From positions 6,412,957 to 6,476,956 of the forward strand of contig JABACO010000015.1 in NCBI GenBank assembly GCA_013339895.1: 64,000 bases of DNA, read 5' to 3'. Origin of the DNA: Ephydatia muelleri. Taxonomy: Eukaryota > Porifera > Demospongiae > Spongillida > Spongillidae. The translations under genes and the position numbers were made by a program. Positions 12,503-22,124 of this stretch are shown here, piece after piece (position 1 is the stretch's first letter; every line of letters starts with the position of its first letter). The notes under the pieces are model-generated. The model made no database searches, was not told the DNA's origin, and saw only the letters and a list, made by a program, of their open reading frames with translations.

Positions 12503-12960
12503 GTCATTATGTATCTATGAAACAACCACCTAATGACCTGGTGTCAAGAGATGCCTTATTAAACAGACCACTTAATGACCTGGTGTCAAGATACCCCTTA
12601 TTAAACAACCACCTAATGACCTGGTGTCAAGAGACCCCTTATTAAACAGACCACCTAATGACCTGGTGTCAAGAGACGCCTTATTGAACAACCACCAAAT
12701 GACCTGGTGTCAAGATACCCCTTATCAAACAACCACCTAATGACCTGGTGTCAAGAGACCCCTTATTGAACAACCACCTAATGACCTGGTGTAAACAACC
12801 ACCTAATGACCTGGTGTCAAGAGACCCCTTATTAAACAACCACCTAATGACCTGGTGTCAAGATACCCCTTATCAAACAATCACCTAATGACCTGGTGTC
12901 AAGAGACCCCTTATTAAACAACCACCTAATGACCTGGTGTCAAGAGACACCTTATTAACC
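12503..12960. repeat. 41-bp minisatellite, about 11 copies
   Basis: The unit reads ACCACCTAATGACCTGGTGT followed by CAAGAGACCCCTTATTAAACA. Copies vary at GAGACCCC/GATACCCC/GAGACGCC and TTATTAAA/TTATCAAA/TTATTGAA, and one copy at about 12,790 is truncated after GGTGTAAACA. Non-coding. Confidence 0.95.
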
Positions 12961-13844
12961 AGTTGGTTTATCGTCATTTTATTTTTGTCGTGTTTTGGTC
13001 AATATTTTGTTTTTGTTATCCATTATAAGTTCAGCATTGAGTTTTGTAGGGCTACCTATTCTGGAACGAGACAATGATGCACTTTCAGCGGGCTTCATCT
13101 AGAAAAAACCTCAAGGGGGGGGGGGGCAAAAATAGAGTTTATACTTTTTAGAGGGGGCGGGCAAATCAAATTCCTTTTAGCCTACAGACTAGTGACAGGT
13201 GTTACAGTACTTATGACTTGTAAATGTACATGTACCGGCTGTATATGTGTAACAACATGCAGATGATTCTAATGCTGTTGTTTTAATATTCTTGGGTAGC
13301 ACCATTGTGTCTCTCATAAACATTGAATTCACTAAACAGGTACCACATTAGTACACTTATGATTATAATTACGGGTGTATCTAAAATGACAATGATCTAT
13401 CTTAATGTGGGTATGCACTAGTTGGGCATAGCCTGACCTTCGCGTTTGGCGCCAAACGCTATGGTTGAAATACGTCCAACTAGGTATGCACTACGAAGCA
13501 CGTTTGTACATCGTGGGGTACGCAAAACAAAGTTTTTTGCATTCTGCATTAATGCAAATAGCAATAGAGTCTCCAGATATACTATCAGAGGATGATCTTA
13601 ATGCAATAATTGACATATGGAATAGAAAAGGTAGAAGGATTGCTGTATAAGTAAAGTTGTAATCATCACTTGTGTAGTTATGAGGCATTTATTAAAGATC
13701 ACTCCATAAATACCAAGGGGGGGCAATATAATGGCAAGGGGGGCAAATGCTGCCCCCCCTCAATGAAGCCCTGACTTTGTAGCTAGCAGTTGGACATAAC
13801 ATATTTTGGAACATGACTCCATATGTAAGTACCTGTGTAATGCA
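12961..13844. other. Intergenic DNA with short palindrome, no firm gene
   Basis: A small ORF at 13,465-13,650 (61 codons, ending IIDIWNRKGRRIAV) has no recognisable domain. A short palindrome CGTTTGGCGCCAAACG lies at about 13,443. Poly-G strings near 13,114 and 13,720 look like remnants of hAT-type ends. Confidence 0.4.
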
Positions 13845-14045
13845 TCTACATCCTCCCATCATTGGTATAACTGAGCAGGACACTGTTCCAAAATAAGTGT
13901 TCCAAAATGTCTATCATTCTAAAGTAGTTGGCCATACAGGATGTACTAAGATGTAATACTGTTATTATATTTTTAATACACAAAACAAAATTATACTGCA
14001 ATTCTCTATACAAACAAATATACACATCAAACACAGACAGGTACG
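13845..14045. repeat. Left part of the receptor-copy-1 duplication
   Basis: The sequence around CATCCTCCCATCATTGGTA, ACTGAGCAGGACA and GGCCATACAGGATGTACTAA matches the regions upstream of copies 2 (about 37,790-37,930) and 3 (about 56,745-56,870). The match is interrupted at about 14,045 by the retrotransposon fragment and resumes near 15,420. Confidence 0.75.
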
Positions 14046-14048
14046 GTT

Positions 14049-15010
14049 CTACACTCTTTGGAGAATGGGTCTGGCATTTGCTCTAATTAAGTAAATGCTT
14101 AAATTGGAGAACAGGTCGAATAAAGCCTGTGACTTTGGCAGGGACTTGTGGATAGCAAGCCGAGCAGCAACTTGTGCTAAAAACAATGAAGCCTCTTGAC
14201 CCCAAGCCCCATAGGAATCAACTGCTAGAGGGACCCTAGAGCTGAACACTTCTCATCGTTGGCCTGGTGTTTCCTGCTCTCCGTTGCCTCAAGGACTGCA
14301 CCAAACGTTGCTCCCACTTCAGCTAAAGTAGCGGTGAGGCAACGGGCCTCCCAAGGTTCCAATTCTGCAACAGAATATCGGCAGGTCGTGACTGCGAATG
14401 GTCTGGAAAGAGCCCAGCGCCAACTTCAACTTGGACAGAAGCATGCGCACGGTGAAGGAAGTGCACTAAAGTGTCCTGAGTGCATTATGGCGTAATACAA
14501 CGTCACCCCCACATTTGCATGTTAAAGCGTGGTGTCCAAGAGGGTCCAGACTGTGGGCAGGGCAGAAGGCACACTGAGAGCCCTGGGAGGTATCTAGGCC
14601 CAGCCACCACTTGACAGCTACCCTGAATTCAATGGGGTCAAGATGTAGACCTTGGGATGTGGAAGGAATAACTGATAGCCAGGATGTGGCATGAGGAGCT
14701 GAAACTGATAGCAGCCTAGCCTTGTTAGCAGGAGAGGATCAATCAAAAAGGTCTTGAAAACAATGGTCATTCACTTTAGAAGACAGAAGCTTCTGACTGA
14801 CGGGTGAGGAGATAATGGAATTGACAGAAAGTTTCTCGATTGAAGAAACATGAGAATTAAAGTGGTCAATGACATTTGTGAGATGTATGTCTTCAGAATC
14901 AACAACACCGAAGGAACAGACAGAAGCGATAAACGCTGAGCTTGAGTGAACGGACAGTGAGCGCAAACCTAGACCACCACTGTTGAGGCCAAGCTGGGCC
15001 TGACCACTAT
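14049..15010 (-). pseudogene. Degenerate non-LTR retrotransposon fragment (R2-like 3' ORF end)
   Basis: On the minus strand, broken frames reproduce the C-terminal half of the protein encoded at 52,590-54,332. They run from GLNSGGLGLRSLSVHSSSAF, through a zinc-knuckle region, to the end segment SYGAWGQEASLFLAQVAARL and LIRANARPILQRV. Several frameshifts and no intact ORF make it a dead copy. It interrupts the upstream region shared with receptor copies 2 and 3, so it was inserted after or during that duplication. Confidence 0.8.
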
Positions 15011-15094
15011 ACTGTAATAATAAAATTAATTTGTTTACCACAATGTACATGTGGGTAGGCTATCTTTGGACAGGAATATAAAGTTACACAGATT

Positions 15095-15385
15095 GATGGG
15101 ATGTTCCATCCCTCCCCTCCCTCCCTTCCCCGAACCTACCCCTTCCCCTCCCTCCCCCTTCCCCTCCCTCCCCCTTCCCCTCCCTCCCCCTTCCCTCCCC
15201 TCCCTCCCCCTTCCCTCCCCTCCCTCCCCCTTCCCTCCAGGAAAAGAAAAAGGAAAGAAAAGAAAGAAAAAGGAAAAGAAAGAAAAAAGGAAACATCCTC
15301 CATCCCCCTTAACTCCACTCCCCTCCCTCCCTTCCTCCCTCCCCCTCCTCTCCTCCTTCCTTCCCTCCCGCCAGGATCCACTGTA
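15095..15385. repeat. Polypyrimidine/polypurine tract
   Basis: The + strand is CCCTTCCCCTCCCT-type repeats to 15,237, then an A/G-rich block (GGAAAAGAAAAAGGAAAG) to about 15,292, then C/T-rich again. The strand asymmetry and mirror symmetry are typical of triplex-forming DNA. The overlapping ORFs (PFPSLPLP, GREGGEGR) are compositional artefacts. Confidence 0.9.
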
Positions 15386-15419
15386 ACATATCTTGTTCCT
15401 TGCCTTTTGCATCATCAAT

Positions 15420-15690
15420 AGTACATCCTACAGATCACTTTCTCTATAGAGATTACTTGTGCAAATAAATTACATACTAATGTTCCCATTTGGCTTACAA
15501 TAAGAGGTGAGGTTCATAATGTCTGTACCAATTGTCACCATATAATCAAATGAATCCATCTATTCATTCATGTGCTAGCCACATGTTGGTGGAGGGGGTG
15601 TAAATTAAACAAAAGAGGAAACTTTAATTGTATTATCTGTGTATTCATTTTATTATCCAGTTTTTAAACATCTATTTTCCCACTGCAGCT
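15420..15690 (+). promoter_or_regulatory. Conserved 5' region and splice acceptor of receptor copy 1
   Basis: This stretch is shared with the regions before copies 2 (about 38,095-38,500) and 3 (about 57,055-57,445). It ends in TTTTCCCACTGCAG followed by CTGTAAAAACAT and then the start codon. The pyrimidine-rich TGCAG just before the ATG in all three copies looks like the 3' splice site of a 5'-UTR intron. The first exon and promoter are not identified. Confidence 0.6.
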
Positions 15691-15703
15691 GTAAAAACAT
15701 ACC

Positions 15704-18700
15704 ATGCAAGCGTCATGGAGTTTAGTGTCTGCCATCTTGAGCTGCCTGTGCGTCCACACATGTACATCACAGTATACCACTACTTACTATGTCACTCCAA
15801 ATGCTTCCACAACACCATGTCCTCAAGACCCTTGTTATGATTTTAAAACATACTACCAAAATTCATCCTACTATTTTCAATCTAATACACAATTCATCTT
15901 CTTACCTGGAGTGCATGTGTTTGGCTTAGGAGACCTTCTGTTGGTGCAAGACAAGTACAACATATCTTTGGTGGGGTCTGCTAACCTCACAGTACACACA
16001 GTGGCTGAGAAGGTTAAGGAGTATGGCTTTGACCAGCATGACGAGGATGACCACATCACGTACTTAGAGTCATCAACCAAAATAGTCTGTTCAAATCAGT
16101 CAGGATTTGCATTTGCAAACATTTCTTATTTGGTTCTAGCCAACGTCTCCATTGTCAGCTGTGGACAATATAACCAAGTGACATCATTCACAGCCGCAGT
16201 TCACTTGGTTAGTGTGCTGAACCTCTCAATGGATGGTGTGTCCATACAGAACAGTACAGGGTATGGATTGGTGGGAGTTAGTGTGTTAGGATATTCTAAG
16301 ATTACTATGTCATCTTTCATAGCCAACAACCAGTATGTCAAGGATATGCTCCAAAAAACAATAGTTCATGGCCTTCAATGCAATTATAAGAACAACTCAT
16401 ATGTTTATATCAACAATGGATCAGTTCAGTGCCAGTCTGTTTTGGGAGGAAATATGCTTTTGAAAATAAAAATAAAATAATCACTTAACTTACATCTGAC
16501 ACACCTCCTCATTACTCTGGGAGTGGATGGAACATTTACAAATGAGCCATCATCATGTGTTACGTATGGTACAGGTCTAACTATTTATTCTGATTATCAG
16601 GAACCATTCGTTTTTCATGCTGATATTGGACACATTGTGTTTTACAGAAATCAAGCATTTCATGGTGCCAACTTAAACTTTATTATAGAGGGAGAATATG
16701 ACATATTATTGGATACTATCTCCATTATGCAAGGTGTAGCTATGAATGGTGGGGCTGGACTAGCTGCTGATATCACCATACTTAATGGTGGCTTGGATAG
16801 ATCAATTAAAATCAGAGACTCCGTATTTGAATGTAACTATGTGAAACAATCTGCCCTGCAATCAGGGTCATCTGTGGATATAACTTACACAGTTTTGAGT
16901 AGTATGACACACAAAGTAACCGTTGAATGCCAGAACTGTACATTTAGGAATGATGCTGGATTCAGTTCTTTTATGACTAATACTACTACTTCAATTGGAC
17001 CACTAACAGCAGGTTTTCATGCACAGTTGTTAATCAGTGGTAGCTCATTCAAAAATATTCAGCCAATTAAATGTAACTATGCTATTTTTGTGTCAGATAC
17101 TGCTACATTTTACTTCAAACAGTCAGAGGTGAATGATAATGATGTCACTATAGTGCTAACAGATGTGAACATTTATAACTGCAGTTTTACCAACTCCAAA
17201 GTGACTGGAGTGAATAGCACAGTATCCTTATATGGGTTTGTAACCTTTGACAATAGTTCTGATGTTGCTTATGGTGGTGCAATGTATTTGTCTTCTACAC
17301 TTCTTATGTTTGCAGAGCTCAGCCAAGTATTGTTTATAAACAACAGTGCCCTGTATGGTGGCTCCATTTTCATCGATTCCGATTCTCACCTCAAATTTTT
17401 ATCCCCGTGTATTGTGTCATTTATCAACAATACAGCACTTATAACAGGTGGAGCCATATATGTAGAAACTGCACTCCAGCCAGTATTACCTCAAGGGTGC
17501 TTTTTCTACATATTATACAATTACAGACAATATCTTGGTTCTGCCATTGGTGTTCAGTTGTACTTTGAAAACAATCATGCAGGAGAAGCTGGTAGTGTGC
17601 TTTATGGAGGAGATATAGACAACTGTGTAATGGATTGTTCTTCATTACCTTCTCCATTTTCCAGTCAATGCAATGGTGGTACTGTGTTTGATGCTATCTT
17701 TATCGATGGAGGCAACAACAGTTACCCTAATATTTCATCAGATCCTACATCTGTTTGTCCCTGCAATGAACCATGTGTATCATCTACGACCTTGAATCAA
17801 ATCGTTTACCCTGGCGAGCTGCTTAAAATCCCTTTTGTCGCTGTTGGTCAGCGAAAGAGCATTGCACCTGCTGTTGTCATTCTCTACACTACTTATCCTT
17901 CCGTAATGATTATTAGTGCCATACTTACTGGCAGTACGTGTACATACTACCCTATTCAATTTGATCTGGCAAATCAAACTTTAATGATAGGTACACAAAG
18001 TGCACTTATCCAAACTGTCCCAACTGGATTCATATTTGTGGTTCACATAACAGTGCTGCCATGTCCCCCATGTTTTATGTTGGTGACCAATTCCTGTTCC
18101 TGCAATAACTTACTAAGACATCATCACTTAGAATGCAATATTAACAACCAAATTGCACTGACAACAGGCAATCAATGGGTTGGCAATACATCAAAAGGTA
18201 TTCTGGCTGTTTTTGATCAATGCCCATTTGATTACTGCTCTAGCAAAGGAATTATCAACTTGACAAGTTTTAATAGCCAATGCAATTATGGTCGAACTGA
18301 TGTGTTATGTGGGAAATGCCCACCTGGCCTAAGTACAACATTTGGAACATCACAATGCAAGGCTTGTTCCCATTACTATCTGTTTCTAATTATCCCATTT
18401 GCCATCATGGGACTACTCCTGGTGGGTGTATTGTTTGCCCTCAACCTCACAGTGTCTGCAGGAACTCTTAATGGAATGATCTTGTATGCTAACGTCTTCA
18501 GAATAAATGACAATATCTTCTTCCCTGCTAGCCAAAGAAGTCCTTTAGTAAATATCCTATCTGCAGTCATAGCTTGGTTCAATCTTGACTTTGGTATTGA
18601 GATCTGCTTCTATGATGGTATGACCAGTTATGTCAAAACATGGCTACAGTTTGCATTTCCTTTGTATATCTTCACCCTGGTGGGCACGATCATTGTAGTG

Positions 18701-19553
18701 GGAAGATATTCCTCATTGGTATCCAAATTATGCAGGTTCAATGTAGTTCCTGTGCTAGCTACTCTTATTCTACTCTCCTATTCAAAGATCCTCAGGACCA
18801 TCATCACCATATTTTCCCATGCTTCCCTTGAAACAGAAAACTCCACTGATATTGTGTGGCTTTATGATGGCAATGTGCAGTTTTTGGAACCGAAGCATGC
18901 TGTTCTCTTTGTATTTGGACTCATAGTTCTCACTTTCTTTATTGTCCCATACACCACTTTGTTGCTCATAGCTCCATGTTTGCAGGCTAAGTCACACTGG
19001 AGATGCTTCCATTGGATCAACAGGATAAAGCCATTTCTCGACTGTTACCAAGCTCCATTCAAAGATAAGTATCGTTTCTGGAGTGGTGTGCTGCTTCTTG
19101 GTCGCTTGCTACTGTACTTGCTTTTTGCACTTGAAAATGATCCGACATACAAGTTATGGGGAATAATGGGTTGTACATATGTGTACGTGACAATCATGAC
19201 TGCTCTCTCTGTTTACAAAAAACTGGTTCCACCTGTTGTTGGAAATACTGTTTATTATGAACTTGTCTGCAATTGTTGCAACAAGTCTGCTACATTGGAG
19301 CTTAGGTTTTGCCATTGCAGGTGCAATAGGTTTTCTTCTAAGTGTCTGTGGAGTGGTCATTTTCCATGCATTCCATCAATGTAAAAGAATCTCGTGGCTG
19401 AGGTCCAGAATGAATCCCTCTATTAACACAACTCAACCTTTGGCCAATGATGCATCAAACGTCAGTGATAAAGATCTACCAAATGGTATTACAATAAGCA
19501 ACAGAAACAATGATGATGAGGTCCGTGAACCACTACTATTTGATGACAGTTAA
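15704..19553 (+). pseudogene. Receptor-like beta-helix/multi-TM protein, copy 1 (stop plus frameshift)
   Basis: This is the first of three paralogues. The start MQASWSLVSAILSCLCVHTC is a signal peptide like those of copies 2 and 3. The frame is open to an in-frame TAA at 16,478-16,480, where AAAATAAAAATAAAATAA replaces a normal block, and continues in the same frame to 19,384. One extra base near 19,210-19,225, relative to copy 2, shifts the last membrane segment and tail into the frame that ends at 19,553. Otherwise all parts are present: N-glycosylation-rich ectodomain with GGAMYL, GGSIFI and GGAIYV repeats, CGKCPPGLSTTFGTSQCKAC stalk and about nine membrane segments. Two lesions in almost 3.9 kb suggest a young pseudogene, or sequence errors in a real gene. 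A 5'-UTR intron is likely. Confidence 0.75.
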
Positions 19554-20426
19554 ATTCAAGCCTAGTACATGTATCTACTTATTCTCTGGTGTACTCTAAG
19601 AATTGTGCTAATGATTAGTGATATGGAACCAATTTCACCCCCTCCCCCAAGTCAAGCTGTTATTGCATTGTGTGTCTAAGGCTACACAGAATGTATGTAG
19701 AAAGTATTCCCTGTACCAGCCCAAAATTTGCAATCCCCATATGCTATTACAATGTGTAAATATGTCATTAATTTGTCCATTTGGTGTGAAAGAACCTAAT
19801 TAACAATCTGCAGTTTGCCATTATATTCATAAGCAACTTGAAAGTCAGTGACATGAATGTGAACAAATAGATATGCATTTTGACAAAAACAGTTTATAAC
19901 TAACCTTGAAGCCAGCCAAAAATATGATCTACAGTCGTAGTTAGCTTTGAAGCCAGCTTTAGGAGTGACAACTTTACATGCCATGCAGATCCTACACAGG
20001 TGCAACCATGGCTAAATAAATATCCCATCATAGAGAACTGCAGTGCCATGTACACACCAGCCTTTCACATAACTGGCGCAATTTAAACAACTCATCGATT
20101 ATGGGCCAACTACCTAGTTTTATTCGTAGAGATGTGGGGGGGGGGGGGGGGGGGGGACACCTGGTACAAGGTGGAACAAACTTGCCACAACAAAGGGAAT
20201 GACTAGGTAGGTTAGATTGCTCGCAATGGCAAAACAAGGTAATGCACACACCTAATGTACTCTGTTGATCATTCAGAAATCTGACTGCCCTCGGTCAAAG
20301 GTTTTAGAATTAGCCACTTTCTGGAAGCCGCATAATTTCAACACTCTATATAAAGCACACCCTTTGAAAGCTACAGATACACAGTAACACAGTACACACA
20401 AGCAATACGTCTGCCAAAATATAAAA
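19554..20426. other. 3' flank of copy 1 shared with copy 3
   Basis: Parts of this interval match the 3' flank of copy 3 (about 61,310-61,858), including ACAGAATGTATGTAGAAAGT, a poly-G run at 20,136-20,157 and the TATATAAAGCACACCCTTTG string. No gene is seen. Confidence 0.6.
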
Positions 20427-20748
20427 CTAAGCAAGCCAGTTGCTCCCCAACAGGACTTCGACAAAGTGTTTCAAGAAGGACTCCCCTTGGTTCGTGTTCT
20501 CACGCTTGAGGTTCTGGCAGCCATGATGGTCATCTCAGCAAGGAACCAGTGCAGGGTGGACACCTACAGGGGACATGACAGAGGGGTGAGTGTGAGGGTG
20601 GAGACACAGACACACCAACAAGCACAGCTGCACATTCTGAGAGTACACAAAGCTCTTGAGCATGGGCTGGTCAGGGGGACTAGACGCCAAGGTGAACACA
20701 AATCGGCTAGCCAGTGCCTTCTCTATGTCTTTGGGGTGAGACAAATGT

Positions 20749-20769
20749 CAGCGGCGGATCCAGGTTTAA

Positions 20770-20805
<36 letters not shown>

Positions 20806-22088
20806 GGATGGTGAGTGTGGCTGGGGTGGGTGCGGGAGGGGGGTACCCCTCCGACCCCATCTAGGGAGTATGGGGGAGCGCTGTAAGCTCCCCCATCGGG
20901 GTCTGGGACAGAGCCCCAGAAGCTTTGCAACTTATTATATTCCAATCATGAAATGCGCTGTTTTCACCGGTTGGGTTTTGCGCTGTTTAATAATAATAAA
21001 TGCATATGTTTACGGTACTAGTATACGCATGGTAATGAAAACAAAACGGCGTGCACATGTATTAACTACACAACATTCATAGCAATAATTTATGGTATAG
21101 CGCTATTTGTCTTCTAATATAACTTCCAATCGCATTCTTCGATGCCTTGATTGCATGCCTTGCCGCAAATGTGTCGATGATGTTCTCGACTGACACAGAG
21201 ATGGTACGATGGACCATCATAAGAGCCAAGCCATTTAAACGATCCTCTTTCATCGTCGATCTCATGTAATTCTTTAACCTTCTGAGACCACTAAATGATC
21301 GTTCTGTTTCACAACTTGTCAGGGGCCATCCTGCCATGATGTGGAGAACTGTATAAATATTGAGAAACTGCACCTTGCTACAAGTTTGTAGAGACAGCAA
21401 GATTGTACTGGGTCGATTGGTTTCGTTAGTAGTGGACCAGAAAAGCTGTGATTTTTATTATTCATAACATTGCCATTTGCAAATACTAAACTATACCTGC
21501 CAAAGTTCGAGCTCTTGTGGTAATGACTGCGGATATGGCAAATCATCCATAAAATATTTGAGATCATCATGCTTTGGGATTGTTACAGCAGCGAGTGCAG
21601 TATAGTAAAGCCCTTTAATGCTTGCAGTTTTAGTTCACAAAATCTGCAATTAATCATGCATATGAAGGGGTAATGAAACATATTACTAAGTCCATCATTT
21701 TTTTTTTTTAAAGTGTATTACGTTTAGAGATCTGGCTATACAAATGCAAAGTAATTATTGATTACCTGTTTTCAATCTCAGACAGCAAATGGTCCAGAAA
21801 TGGAATTGTGATGTTAATCCTATAGTACCCTTCAAAAGTATCCTCTTGATCATGAGCATTGCTGCGATGCTGTTGACGTCCACAAATTCGTGGTTTTGAT
21901 GGGTTAACATCAACAGAATGAGCAAGACTGCAAGCTTCTTGGTACATTTCCCCATGTTTGGTATCATTCAAGCGTATCTGAATAATAGTATATCTAGCAG
22001 TTTATATTTCACATGAAAGGTACATGTGGCAAATTTTACAATACCTTGTGTAACTGTGCTTCAACCAGTTAATTATGATCGCGTATCG
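20749..22088 (-). mobile_element. hAT element, partly decayed
   Basis: The insertion starts with the TIR-like CAGCGGCGGATCCAGG and a poly-G run at about 20,770-20,802. It shares about 100 bp of subterminal sequence (CGCTGTAAGCTCCCCCATCG) with the hAT relic ending at 11,775, in opposite orientation. Minus-strand exon pieces encode hAT transposase parts: about 21,760-21,971 (GYYRINITIPFLDHLLSEIE), about 21,500-21,590 (DDLPYPQSLPQELELW) and 21,077-21,400 (LTSCETERSFSGLRRLKNYM, RLNGLALMMVHR, IIDTFAARHAIK), the last being the dimerisation region. These resemble ZMYM1/THAP12-related hAT transposases. The catalytic N-terminal half and the other terminus are not seen. Confidence 0.75.
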
Positions 22089-22124
22089 GGGGTGTGACAT
22101 TTGTGTTTCACTTTCACCACATTG

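Noticed and set aside
15035-15421. Pro/Ser-rich and Gly/Arg-rich ORFs on both strands
   Set aside because: Translation of a polypyrimidine/polypurine tract; no composition of a real protein.
20466-20864. Plus-strand 132-codon ORF
   Set aside because: It is antisense to the duplicated beta-adaptin exons and ends in poly-Gly from a poly-G run.
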